Below, one piece after another: positions 9,819 through 21,586 of a stretch of DNA of 64,000 nt. The DNA is from Fagopyrum homotropicum (Eukaryota > Streptophyta > Magnoliopsida > Caryophyllales > Polygonaceae). Positions within the stretch are counted from its first letter, which is position 1. The number at the start of each line of letters is the position of its first letter. The position numbers and the translations under genes are program-made. The stretch lies in contig BSWB01000004.1 in the NCBI GenBank assembly GCA_033239125.1, positions 33,539,501 to 33,603,500 on the forward strand, in the 5' to 3' direction. Under the pieces are notes generated by a model, which saw only the letters and a list, made by a program, of their open reading frames with translations, did no database searches and was not told the DNA's origin.

Positions 9819-11719
9819 TACACTATAAACAATCACAAAATAAACTCAATCTAGACCTAGTCCCCGGCAACGGCGCCAAAAACTTGTCACGCTCAGGATG
9901 TGTGTGTGAATCGCAATAAGCTTTAAATTTATACTCGTTATATTTATCCTAACTCCTAGCGAAACCCGCAGTGTACGGGACGTTTGTAGTAGGGATAGTA
10001 TTCCGAGGTCGAACACAAAGACTAAGGTGAGATTGATTCAATTTATGATTAAGTCTAGTGAAGATCTAGGTTAAGAAAAGAGAAGGAAATAAAGAAATGA
10101 AAATCTCAATGTTTTTGGTTGGGTTTTTGGTGATCAATCAAGGATCACAAATCATGCGGAATAAACGGTCAACTATGCTAACAAATCAACGCAAGCAAAC
10201 AAGATAAACACAAGATATGGATCAAATAGAAGAAAGCGGATTCTAGGGGTTGGAAAGTCCGGTTATGGCATAGACTCAAGCTATCTAAACATTCCTTGGA
10301 TTAACCATGATATGTTGGGAGTAAGCATTTCTAGATTGGGATCCATTACCGGGTAGGTCTCATGGCCCACTAGTCCATTCCTAAGGTCTCATCACCGGGT
10401 AAGTCTCTAAGAACCTAAGGGACGGAAATCTACACAAACCGGATTGTTACCTAGAGATCTAACCTATCCTTACCGGGTAAGTCTCGGAAGGGTTAGTCCT
10501 AAACAACCATCCTAGCACACTTAATCCAATGGCGGCTTATGAGGCTCACCACTACCTAGGGTTTGTCATCTTTGAGATCTAAGAGCAAGGATTACCGGAT
10601 AAGTCTCTCCTAACACTTAGTTGCTAACACTAGGTCACCCTAGGATAGATTGACTCAACAAACACTTAGGATTTCAACATTCTAACAATCTAAGACTAGA
10701 TCCATCGAACCAGATAAGATCACGGTTTGTTCTACCCTTTCCACGGCCGTGGTTTGGCAAGAACTGGCCGTGATTCCTAACAGAAACTACGTTCATGCAC
10801 ACAAGTCATCCGAAGGTAAATCTAAGTCCATCCTATCATAGCCCTAGCCATAACCATCCTTTCCTTACCCTAGAACCACATCTATTTAGCCTAAAACATT
10901 CATAATAGAAATCAAAACAATCAAACATAAAATCATGGCATCCATTTGCAAGATAATGAAGAGAAAGAGATGAACAAGTGAACTAAAACAAAACCAAGCT
11001 GAAATGGAATTAGAATAACTCACAATCCTTCTTAAAGAAGGTTCAAATGGTTCACACAACTCTAGAAATTGAATACGAAATTCTTCACTACAAAAACTCT
11101 TCTAGGTCTATCAATGGTGTGTCTTCTCCTCCTCAAATCAAGCTCCTCTCTAATGGTGGTTTCCTTCTACCTCCTTCTTCCCAAAGAATCTTCTTGTTGA
11201 GAGAATATTTTGATTGGATAGTAGTGGATAATGGAGGGCTGCTCCAAGATGATTCTCTCAGCCAATGCAGGACCACTTTTATACTACAACTTTGCAAGAG
11301 CTGGCCAAGAGATCGTGGCACAACTGTCACGAAAACCTGGCAAAATCCACGGTTGAAACCACGGCCATGGAGTGCCAGTAGACCGTGATTTTGTGCTTCA
11401 GCTTTGCCTTTGATCATTAAGCTTCGATTTGGTGCATGGCTTGTGTTGGCAAGGTTCCATGAGTCCTCCTTAGCCTTTAGTTCGCATCCTAATGAGTCCG
11501 AGGGTGTGTCATCTGGATGAACAATCCTCAAACGTATCGTTTTAGCTCCTAAATCTCCCAAAATACCTACAAAGCAATTCACAAGTCCGTGTAGACGTCT
11601 ATCTCGACATAATACGTGAATTGAGTGCAAACGTCGTGAACTAGTGCTAAACCGTGCATGAATGAGCGAGAAATCTATCTAAATGATTATCTAAACCTAA
11701 GTCATAAATCGTGTAATCA
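9819..11719 (-). mobile_element. Athila copy 2: inverted 5' LTR, primer site and truncated leader
   Basis: Read on the minus strand, the LTR runs 11719 to 9885 (TGATTACACG to CGTGACA, 1835 bp). A perfect tRNA-Asp primer site follows at 9878-9861, then about 40 bp of leader that stops abruptly at 9819 against copy 1. The leader matches the copy 1 leader (453-487), so this is the 5' end of an opposite-strand relative cut by copy 1. It predicts the rest of copy 2 to the left of the window, with TACAC (9819-9823) duplicated before copy 1. Its 5' end interrupts a copia pol at 11720. Confidence 0.9.
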
Positions 11720-13060
11720 GTTGTATGTGGATTTTTTGGCATAAGTACAAGTCTGATGGTTCTCTTGAGCGTTACAAAGCCCGCCTAGTTGCTAATGGAT
11801 GTTCTCAAGAGATTGCAATTTATTGTGATGAAACATTCAGTCCAGTTGTCAAGCTGGCCAATATCAAGATGGTTCTCAACATTGCAGTATCTCGTTCTTG
11901 GTCCATCCACCAGTTGGACATTCAAAACACCTTTCTCCACGGGCATCTGAACGAGACAGTGTATATGTTTCAGCCTTCCGGGTTTCATGACTCCTCTCGG
12001 CCCAATCATGTATGTCTCTGCAGAAATTTCTATATGGTGTTAAACAGGCTCCCCGTGCCTGGTTTCAACGTTTTGCGGGCTTCTTATACAACATTGGTTT
12101 CGTCGGAAGTAAGAGTGATTCCTCTCTCTTCATCTTTCGTCAGGGTTTTGACATAGCTTATCTGCTCCTCTATGTTGATGACATAATCCTCACTACCTCT
12201 TTAGATATATTATGCACTCATTTGATTATGCTTCTGAGTAAGGAATCTGCTCTCAAAGATTTGGGTGTCTTGTCCTATTTCTTGGGTATCTCAATTCGTC
12301 GGAATGCCTCCGACTTATTTTTATCTCAAGATAAGTACGCTCGAGAAATCGTTGAACGAGAGAAGATGAAAAATTGTAAGCCTGCCGTCACACTTGCTGA
12401 AACATCGGTCAAGCTCAGTGCTTTCTCTGGACCACCAGCCACCGACCCTACTCTATACAGAAGTCTCGCTGATGCTCTTTAGTACCTCACTTTCACTCAT
12501 CCTGATATTAGTTTTGCTGAGCAGCAGATTTTTTTATTCATGCATGATCCACGAGAACCGCACTTTGCCGCCCTCAAATGCATCATACGCTACATCGCTG
12601 GAACTTCAACTCTCGGCATTACCATCTCCCCTTCACCTAAATCTGACCTCATTGCTTTTACAAACGCTTATTGGGGAGGGTGTCCCGACACTCGTCGCTC
12701 CACTTCCGGTTATTGTGTATTCTTTAATGACACCCTGGCCTCCTGGTCCGCTAAACGCCAGTCAGTGGTCTCTAGGTCCAGTGCTGAAGCCGAATACCGC
12801 GAGTTGCTAATGTTATCTCTGAGTGTTCTCGGGTTACGAATCTTTTACTGGAACTCCATTGCCCTCTTCCCAAACACATTGAACTTGACATCCACTTTGT
12901 TCGCGACAAGGTCGCTCTTGGTCACATCAAGGTGTTCCACATTCCTTCTGCTTTCCAGTATACTGATATATTCACAAAGGGCCTTCCACGATAATTATTT
13001 TTGGACTTCCGATCCAGTCTTATTGTACATCCTCCTCCAGTTTCGACTGCGGGTATGATA
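11720..13060 (+). pseudogene. Ty1/copia pol remnant (RT and RNase H), copia 1
   Basis: Begins inside the reverse transcriptase, where the Athila LTR has cut it: KYKSDGSLERYKARLVANG (11740-11800), then LDIQNTFLHG. A frame change near 12012 leads to LYGVKQAPRAW and the catalytic YVDDIIL. A stop follows at 12480, then RNase H with STSGYC and SRSSAEAEY (12540-12830), decaying through further frame changes to the C-terminal IFTKGLP equivalent near 12970. Downstream bases to about 13130 may be LTR. No gag, protease or integrase is present. The remnant is dead. Confidence 0.88.
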
Positions 13061-13710
13061 GTTTATGTAAATACTTTTAATATAAGGTTGCCTTTGTAAT
13101 TATGTAAATACGTTCTATTAATATTACCCATCCAACGATGAAAACCCTACGGGGAATTTATCCACATTCTCACACTAAATACCAAATGACTACCAACAAT
13201 CTCAATGTCAATTGTTTTTTCTCTCACACAACTTTGATAATTTCAATTGAAATATATGAACAAAGAGCCAGATTTCTTTATTTTTTATTGTTGTTCCTTT
13301 TACGGTGACTCTTTACCGTAAAAGGAACACAATTTCTTACTCCATAAAACATAGTTAATTCATTAAAAGAAATGACAATTGGTTCACTTTGCCATTTGTT
13401 CTCCAAAACTTATTACTAGTTGTAGTGAGATTATTGCCTTCGCCCAACCTTCGTCCATATTAAAAAATCAAAATAAAAGATTAAAAATGATTTTTTTTTC
13501 ACCTGAAAGCAATATTGTAATTTTAAAATTTGAGAAATTATTACGTGATAGGTGATGGAATCACTATCTTATTAAGATAGTTTAAGTATGTTTTTAGAGT
13601 CAAATGGTTGTATTTTATTGTCAACTATGTAAATCCAGCTGAAGAACTAAGCAATGAAGAAATCCAAAGACTTAGCAACAGTTGGAAGAAGAATTGAAGC
13701 AAAGAGAAGT
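13061..13710. other. AT-rich spacer with a short perfect hairpin
   Basis: No gene is recognised. It contains a perfect inverted repeat at 13293-13328: 14-base arms GTTCCTTTTACGGT and complement around 8 bases. The right part (from about 13550) may already belong to the LTR-like segment described next. Confidence 0.6.
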
Positions 13711-14035
13711 CCAGAGGAACCCTGTCACGGCACCCGCGCCGACACTGTCCCGCCCCCGTGGCGACACTGATTCCAGAGGAACCCTGTCACGGCACCCACG
13801 GCGACACTGATTCCAGAGGAACCTTGTCACGGCACCCGCGGCGATACTGTCCCGCCCCCTCAACGACACTGATTCCAGAGGGACCATGTCACGGCACCCG
13901 CGGCGACACTAGCCCACCCCGCGGCGACACTTACTCCAGAGGAACCCTGTCACCGCTCCCGCGGCGACACTGTCCCGCCCCCGCGGCGACATTGTGCCGC
14001 CCCTGCGGTGACACTGAGCCGCCCCCGCGGTTTGA
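13711..14035 (+). repeat. GC-rich minisatellite with CCGCCCCCGCGG cores
   Basis: Unit starts marked by CCAGAGG occur at 13711, 13773, 13813, 13875 and 13936, giving spacings of 62, 40, 62 and 61. Each full unit holds two sub-units of about 22 bases of the form CCGCCCCCGCGGCGACACTG; the 40-base unit lacks one. Similar cores continue sparsely to 14170. An open frame across the array is a by-product of low stop density. The array stands out sharply from its AT-rich surroundings. Confidence 0.85.
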
Positions 14036-15200
14036 CACCAGAAAGGTCAAGAAGATCAACAGTCAGCCGTTCCAAAGCATTAATGACCCGCCCCCGCGGC
14101 CCTGCCATGCCGCCCCCGCGGCTCAGTTGAAGATTAAGCGTTTTGCACTAAACCGCCCCCGCAGCTCTCAGATCCGCGCCCACGGTTATGCAAAAGTCGT
14201 AATAAGTTTGGTTGTTTAGACTCTCACTTTATGACATTTAAAGTGACGGTTTGGGCTGCCTATTTACTGCAATTTAGTGTCCTAATTAGTATAAATAGAG
14301 ATGCTAGGTTAGTGTTAGGATATCTCATATTCACCTCATCACACCAAAAACAATTTTATTTTCTTTGTTTTGTTTTGTTCTTTATGGAGGGCTAAGCACC
14401 TTTAGTTGTGCTTGACATTAGAAGCTCTCGACATAGATCTGGTTGTAAGTTCTATAATTGAAGTTGTTATTCCATAATAATTTGTGTTATGTTCTTGTGC
14501 TTAACTCTTGATTGTATCTCACCCTCTATCTAGCTTGATCATCTAGGTACTTGGGTCTTATCCAATGTGCTAGGAAATTGTGGTTCCGGGTTCGGGTCAT
14601 CTTTCTAGTAGCAAACACGTTTACATAAGCGGGTTGCAAGTGTAATTCGTGAGTGGAACATAACCACATGATTTTAGTAACGGGTTGTTTCTAAATCATG
14701 TGTCTCTTTATCTTTATTTGAATGCTATTGTTAAAATCTGATTTTGTAGGTTTACGAGTTAGGATTAACAATAAGTAATATCGGGGCTGGTTGAATCGGT
14801 ATTTAAATACGATCGACATGAGAACAAACTTTGGAATAAACTTCATGAAAACAATGATCAACCATATCTTATGTTGAAGCGGATATTTGTCAAGTGCAAC
14901 GTTTTCTTAAAACCATTGAAATCAATTTCTTGTTTGCTTTGCCTATTTGTCACTTTAACAATCAAAAACTCCCTTTGGTTACATATAATTGATAGTTTAA
15001 TCACATTTGTGTTTCAATTACTCTCTATCTCTTTTGGGTTCAACCCTTACTTAATCACTATACTTGCTTTAGTATTGAGTTCGAAAATTACTTTGATAGG
15101 ATATAAACGACCTAAAAAAATATTCTCGTCATTACGAGACAAAGATCAAAGATTTAAAAGGAATACATCACAATGAAGAACGACAAGAGCGATAAAGCCT
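14036..15200 (+). repeat. Probable LTR-derived segment with TATA box
   Basis: A TATAAATAG box at 14290-14298 lies just downstream of the GC-rich array. Pyrimidine-rich leader-like sequence follows (TTTGTTTTGTTTTGTTC), with no coding capacity. The layout (repeat-rich upstream part, TATA, transcribed non-coding part) is that of a retrotransposon LTR, but no TG...CA ends, second copy or target duplication were found. This is inference, not a firm call. Confidence 0.4.
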
Positions 15201-15218
15201 TTACTTATCACAACCTCT

Positions 15219-15870
15219 TCTCTCCCAATTATCCTTTTTCTTATCCACCGTTCTAAGTTGTTTCGCTTCTAAAAAAATTCTTAATTTAGTTGACGACCAA
15301 ATTTTGACGATTGTATATCCGGCCCAAACAAAGCCCATTTCAATCGGCCGAATTAATGGATCTTTCACATGCCATTTCTAACTTAATAACTTAATAACTT
15401 ATTCGTAATCTTCGTTTGCTTATTCGTAATCTCCGTTTGCCTGACCATCTTGCAATGAGGTAAAGCGCTCTCTTTCCCTTACAAATCAACATCTTTTTCC
15501 ATCAATTCCCTAAATTTGACCTATTTAAAATTAAACGAAAACAATCTAACTTAATAACTTATTATTTTAATTTTATAAAAATTTATAACCTTGTTATCAA
15601 ACAATTATCCTATTTTATCAACCATCCTATTTTTTTCAATGTTAAAAACAAATTCCTAATTTAATTGAGCACCAAAATTTTATCGTTATATAACCGGTCC
15701 AACCGAAGCCCATCCCAACCGGCCCAAGCCAATCGGCCCAAGTAATGAATCCTTCAGCTGCCATTTCTACGCTTAAATATTAAACCCTAGCACTCCTCCA
15801 TTTGCTTATTGGTAATCTGCGTTTGCCCAGCAGTCTTTCAACAACTAGGTAAAGCTCTTATTCTCTTTCA
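15219..15870 (+). repeat. Tandemly duplicated promoter/leader upstream of EF1-beta
   Basis: About 260 bp at 15219-15480 and 15600-15870 are diverged direct copies, offset by about 381 bp. Landmarks in the same order in both: AATTATCCT; a TTAATTT(A)GTTGA-like block; CCGG(CCC) with AAGCCCAT; CAATCGGCC; TGCCATTTCTA; CTTATT.GTAATCT.CGTTTGCC; and AGGTAAAGC.CT. The upstream copy has one GGCCCA (15321-15326) and no AAACCCTAG. The downstream copy has two GGCCCA boxes and the AAACCCTAG telo-box. The coding exons are not duplicated. Confidence 0.75.
15721..15790 (+). promoter_or_regulatory. EF1-beta proximal promoter: site II-like boxes and telo-box
   Basis: GGCCCA at 15721-15726 and 15735-15740, and AAACCCTAG at 15782-15790, about 95 bp before the start codon. 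Site II (TGGGCC) plus telo-box pairs are the known signature of plant ribosomal-protein and translation-factor promoters, active in dividing cells. No clear TATA box lies at the right distance, which fits this promoter class. Confidence 0.75.
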
Positions 15871-15883
15871 ATTAGTTGCTTCC

Positions 15884-17240
15884 ATGGCTGCTGTATTCTA
15901 CAACCTCGGTTCCGACGATGGCCTTAAGCAGCTCGATGAGTACCTCCTAACAAGGAGTTACGTCACCGGGTGAGTATTCTTCTCATTTGTTTTTCTATCT
16001 AATTCGAATTGCTCAATCTGAATCGTTTTCGATCCATTGGTGTCTTATTTGTTCGATTGGGGTTGTATATTAGCTACCAAGCATCCAAGGATGATCTGAC
16101 TGTGTACTCCGCCATTCCTAAACCTCCGTCACCCAGCTTTGTGAATGCATCAAGGTGGTACCACCACATTGATGCTTTGTTGAGGATCTCGTAAGTCTAT
16201 GCCCTAAATTATGTTTTCGTACTTCCTTATGTGTGCTTAAATTGACTGATAATTACTTCTTTTTTTTTTCCGTTCTAGTGGAGTTTCTGGAGATGGCTGT
16301 GGCGTTACAGTGGAAGGATCTGCACCTATTCCTTCTGGAATTGCCACTCCTCCACTTGTTGATTCTAAGGTGATTTTCTGCACTTTGATTGTTTTCTTAA
16401 TTGGCGATTAGGTTTGGCATGTAGATGGATGTTGCTGTTTATATGAATCTGATTCAAAATTTAAATATGTTCCAAGTAATTATCCTTTCCTTCGAATTGT
16501 TGTGTTGTATGACATTGTCTTTTGGTTAATTGTCCTTTAGGCCTCTGCCGCAGATGACGATGACGATGATGATGTGGATCTATTTGGTGAAGAGACTGAG
16601 GAAGAGAAGAAGGCTGCTGAGGAACGCGCAGCATCTGTGAAGGCTTCTACAAAGAAGAAAGAATGTGAGAATTGTTATAATCTTGCACTCCATTCTGTGT
16701 TTGATAATTTTGATTGTGTTTATCATCTGTTGTGAAAACTTGTTGGTTTGTGATTGAATAGCTGGCAAGTCATCTGTCTTGTTGGACGTCAAGCCATGGG
16801 ATGATGAAACCGACATGAAGAAACTCGAGGAAGCAGTTAGAAGTATTGAGATGGAAGGCTTGCTCTGGGGAGCTTGTATGTTCTCTCTTTCTGTATACTC
16901 TGTTGCATTCTTTTGTCGTTTTAGTAATACAGTTCAGGTTTAAATCTGCTGAAGCTTTGCTCACACCATGTAAATCTTGTTTGTTTATCAGCAAAGCTTG
17001 TACCAGTTGGTTATGGTATTAAGAAGTTGCAGATCATGATGACTATTGTTGACGACCTTGTGTCCGTCGATGACCTTGTTGAGGAGCGCCTCACGGTGGA
17101 GCCAATCAATGAGTATGTCCAGAGCTGTGACATTGTTGCCTTCAACAAAATTTGTGAGTTCTTGATATCCTCTTCTGTTGTAAGCTTTTGCCAATGTTAT
17201 AGGGTTTGATTTATTAAATGTTTTTGTTCTTGTTGCAGGA
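15884..17240 (+). CDS. EF1B: Translation elongation factor 1-beta (eEF1B guanine-exchange subunit)
   Basis: Seven coding exons: 15884-15969, 16074-16190, 16279-16369, 16541-16664, 16762-16875, 16992-17153, 17239-17240. All introns are GT-AG. The total of 696 bases gives 231 residues, the usual plant length. The N-terminal GST-C-like region includes YQASKDDLTVYSA. An acidic linker (DDDDDDDVDLFGEETEEE, about residues 105-122) precedes the EF1-guanine-exchange domain, with LLDVKPWDDETDM and VGYGIKKLQIMMTIVDD. The protein ends QSCDIVAFNKI. It recharges eEF1A with GTP during elongation in the cytosol. Start chosen: MAAVFYNLGSDDGLKQLD, the family start. Oddity: the stop codon TGA is split, T at 17153 and GA at 17239-17240. 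The gene looks intact. Confidence 0.96.
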
Positions 17241-17553
17241 TTGACAGATCCTTCTCCATTGTTAATCAAGTTGAAGCTCTGAGTAGCACTATTTCTCAAT
17301 GTTTTCATCTTTGTGAGGATTTTCCTTTGTTTTTCTAAATTGTGAGGCCTTAGCATACTTGGGCTCCAGAAGTTATGCAGTGTTTTTTTTCAATTATGAA
17401 AGACATTATTCTACCTTAGATTTCGATTTTGCAGTAACTATATTGTTTAAATGTTTCTTCCTGCAGAGAAATTCGCAGCCCCCAAAAAAAACTGAAACAA
17501 AAGATCTAAATCAGATAAGGAAAATATAGATTTTACGGTACTGAGTAGGAGTG

Positions 17554-17625
17554 TGTAAACACTGATGTTCTTAAACTTGTTATCCTCGATCCATCCCTAA
17601 CAACGCATCAAGGCTGAATACACAA
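17554..17625 (+). repeat. 5' LTR remnant of copia 2
   Basis: TGTAAACACTGATGTTCTTA is followed by a shortened segment ending near CTAACAACGCATCAAGGC. It matches the 3' LTR start at 21575 (one difference in 23) and, after an internal deletion, that LTR's later part. Confidence 0.65.
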
Positions 17626-18004
17626 ATACATTACCAAACCCTTGTGAACCTACAAAGTCCTTCACCATTGTTCTCACCAACATAATCAAATTCACACAAC
17701 AATACTACATCATTTGAAAATCAGCAATCCTTGCTACTCTTGAAGGTTATGAGCTACATCATTTGAAAATTCACACAACAATACTCTTGAAGGTTATGAG
17801 CTAGATGGGATATCATAGGAACCGTTGCAATCCCAGACAAAACACTTTCAAATTTAACTGATTCAAACCCAAATTTAACTGATTCAAACCCAAGATGCAA
17901 TCCCAGACAAAACACTTTCAAATTTAACTGATTCATACCCAAGATCGGCTGATCTATGGCTTTCTTTTGGGAACGCTCTTTTTGCAACAGCCATGATGTC
18001 TCAT

Positions 18005-21000
18005 GAAGTATGGGAGGCTCAAGGGGTCATGTAAAACATGTTAAGGAACGTTTACGTACAATGACTAAATCATAGACTATGTGTTGAGAGGGCTAGATGA
18101 ACCTTATCTTCCTGTAGTCCACGCCATTAATGCGAGAGAATCTGCAATAGCCTTTGAATAATTTCATGAGAAACTCATTAACCATGAGCTTTCCTTGAAA
18201 GATAATCACAAAGAAGTTGGTGGTCTGATGACGAGTTTCACTGCTCAAAATAGGTCATGGAAAAACAATGGTAAGTCACACACACTCTAATGCATATCCT
18301 CAAGCTACTGAACAAACAACCAACCATCACCCGTATCCCCATCTAACCATTAACATCCAACACCTATCCCCAATTACCCATAGCAAAGCCCTAAACCTTT
18401 CAAAGGTCGATGTCAGTGGTGCATACAACATTGGACATGTCTTGGCTCAATGTCTAACTTACAAATCTTTACACCTCACCATTGCAGTGCCCTTGTCTGC
18501 CAGGTTTCCATCAACACCACCTCTTCAAACAAACCTTGTCACAACAACCAATCGACCTCACCTTGGCTAATTGATAGTGGTGCTTCGCACCATGTACCAA
18601 TGACCTCAACAATCTAGCCTTACACTACCCCTATACTGGTGATTGAAGAAGATGAGATGTTGGTTGGCAATGGTAAGGGTCTTACTATCACTCATATTGG
18701 CTCATCTAGTGTCGCTGGCAATAGTGTGTCATTGTCTAAAGTTTTTGTGTGTGCCTAACATGACTAAGAACATTGTTTCCGTGTCTAAACTCACCAATGA
18801 TTCCTCTTACTCGGTTATCTTCAATTTTGATGGTTTCCTTGTGCAGAATCTCAAAACAAACAAAACAATTCTTTGTGTAAATGGTGTCTATGTATGGCTT
18901 CAATCGCCTCCTGTTGTTCACACTACAGTCCATGTCTCTTCTACATTAATGCATCACAAGCTAGGGCATCTCTCCCCAAAAGTCTTTCAATATCTCAATA
19001 AAAGTGTTAGCTTAGGTTGTCAATCTTTTTCTCAATCGGATTATACCTCTTGTCACTTGAATAAGACTCACCAGCTTTCTTTTCACAAATCTTCTATTAT
19101 ATCAAACACACCTCTTGAAGTTATCATTAGTGACGCTTGGAGCTCACCAATTACATCTATTAATGGGTTCAAATATTATGTTATATTTATAGACCATTTT
19201 ACAAAATATACATGGTTGTACCCTCTTAATTACAAATCAAAAACCAAACAAACTTTCATAAGATCCAAGGCCTTGGTTGAAATTTTTTTCAAACACAAGA
19301 TCAAAATATTATACTCCGACAATGGAGATGAATATGTTGCTCTTAATTCTTATCTTGGGGACAATGGTATCACTTACCTAACGTCACCACCACACACACC
19401 TAAGCATAATGGTCTGGATGAGAGAAAACATAGACACATTGTTGAAACTGGCCTTACCATGCTCACCCATGCTTCCATGCCCTCGGATCATTGGCACCTA
19501 GCCATGATTATGTCGACCTATTTGATCAACAGGCTCCCTTCCCCGTCTCACAAATACACCAATCCCTACCAGAATCTAACCAATGTAGCACCTAGCTACT
19601 CAAAGTTGAAAAACTTTGGTTGCTTGTGCTTTCCTTGGTTAAAACTGTACACTAGTCACAAACCCCAATATTCCTTGTGTTTTTATTGGGCATTTGGCCA
19701 CCCAAAGTGTGTATCGATGTCTAGATCCTATCACAAAGAGGGTGTATACCTCTCTTCATGTAAGATTCATTAAGGATGAGTATCCCTATAGCCATATGCC
19801 AAACACTCAAACCACGTCCTCCAATGCTACTCATGAATGGGCCCAAATTGGCATACATATTATCACTTCTCCATACCGTTCTACGATCTCAACCACACAA
19901 CCTATGTCTCCTTCAATAGCACCTTCATACCCAACCATGCCCCAACATCACAATCTATACCTTCCTCACTTGCACCAGTAACCTCTCCACTACCAATCAG
20001 TGAACAAATTGCCCCTCCTCCTCCTCGTTCGGGTATGATAACACGCTCCAAAAACAATGTTGTCAAGCCAATCCAAAAACTCAACCTCCAAGCTACTTTC
20101 TCCAAACCTACGATCATTGAACCAACATCCATTACACAAGATCTAAAGAACCCTGAGTGGCGAAAGGCTATGTTGACTAAGTATGATGCACTTTGTTTGA
20201 ATAGAACTTAGCAGCTCGTTCCACCTACTAGTCATATGAACTTGGTTGGATGTAAGTGGATTTATAGAGTAAACATAATCAAGATGGCAGTGTTGATAGG
20301 TATACAGAAAGGCTCGTAGCAAAGGAGTTCAACCAATGTCCAAGGTGTGACTATATTGAAACGTTCAGCCCTGTTGTCAAACCGGTGACATTAAGGATTG
20401 TTCTTCAACTAGCCGTCTCACATAGTTGGCCTCTATGACAGCTCGGCGTCCACAATGCGTGTATACAAGGAACATTAGTTGAAGATGTTTACATGAGACA
20501 ACTTTATGGCTTTGTTGACAAGGATAATCCTCACCACATTTGCAAGCTCCAAAATGCCATCTACGGCTTGAAATAGACGCTAAGGGCCTGGTATAATGAA
20601 CTACGAGTTCTTCTCTTGAGTAACGGTTTTCAAAACTCAATTGCAGATGCTTCATTATTTACCTACCATTGTGGTGAGGATATACTCTATCTCCTAGTAT
20701 ACGTCGACAACATTATTATCATTGGGAGCTCGAGTGCCATGTTAGAAGGACTGATTCGAATTCTAGCCAACAGATTCTCGCTGAAGGACTTAGGGTTACT
20801 ATCATATTTTCTTCGAGTTCAAGTCACTAAGACTCCCAATGGCATATTTTTGTCATAACGTCGTTATATTATTGACCTCCTAGAGAAGGAAAGTACGAAA
20901 GATGCTAAACTTTTCTCTACTCCATTCCAGCCAAGAGATACACTTACTCATACATCAGGTAGCGAATAAGCTAGCTCAGTACATGCAATGACCCACATCA

Positions 21001-21586
21001 TTATACTGGAGTGCTCTCAAAAGGGTTTTAAGATATCTTGCAGGTTCACTTAGAGTTAGGAGTGAGCATTTGAAGCAGTCATGCGACCAATATTCATGGC
21101 TTTTCTGATGTAGATTGGGCAGGTGATAAAGATGACTATGTTTCAACTACTAGTTACATCATTTACATAGGTTCTACTCTAGTAAGCTGGAGTTCAAAGA
21201 AGCAACGATATGTAGCTAGGTCTTCTATTGAGGCGGAGTATAAAGCTTTGGCAGATACAACTTCAGGAATGCTCTAAATTCAACAACTTTTGGGTGAGCT
21301 TCGTCAACCAAACAACCTACCTCCTGTGATATATTGTGATAATCTGATAGCTACTTCGGTATCTGTCAATCCATTGTTTCACTCGAGGATGAAACATATT
21401 GCTCTAGCATACCATTTTGTACGTGGGCAAGTAAAGCCCCAATGCTTACGAGTCAGCTTTGTCACAATGGATGATCAGCTAGCTGACATTCTGACCAAGC
21501 CACTGTTACGCTATAGATTTGATCAGCTATTACACAAGTTACTGGTCCATACTAGTGCTTCACTTGAGGGGGAATGTAAACACTAA
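18005..21586 (+). pseudogene. gag-pol remnant of copia 2
   Basis: Gag C-terminal residues are readable near 18080-18200 (LDEPYLPVVHAINARES). The protease motif LIDSGASHHV is near 18570. A frame open at 18643-19773 holds the pre-integrase motif HHKLGHLS and the integrase core (LYSDNGDEY, HNGLDERKHRHI). The RT begins near 20240 (GCKWIYRV) and reaches LVYVDNIIIIG, where the second catalytic Asp is Asn (canonical YVDD). RNase H (SSKKQRYVARSSIEAEYKAL, CDNLIATSVS) runs to 21586. At least six stops or frame changes interrupt it. The element is not functional. Confidence 0.88.

Noticed and set aside
11133..11630. Minus-strand 165-codon frame in the inverted Athila LTR
   Set aside because: Lies wholly within the LTR and has a shorter, diverged counterpart at 8181-8432 in copy 1; not a gene.
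13758..14219. Open frame across the GC-rich minisatellite (153 codons)
   Set aside because: It is a direct translation of the repeat units and has no domain; stop codons are rare only because of composition.
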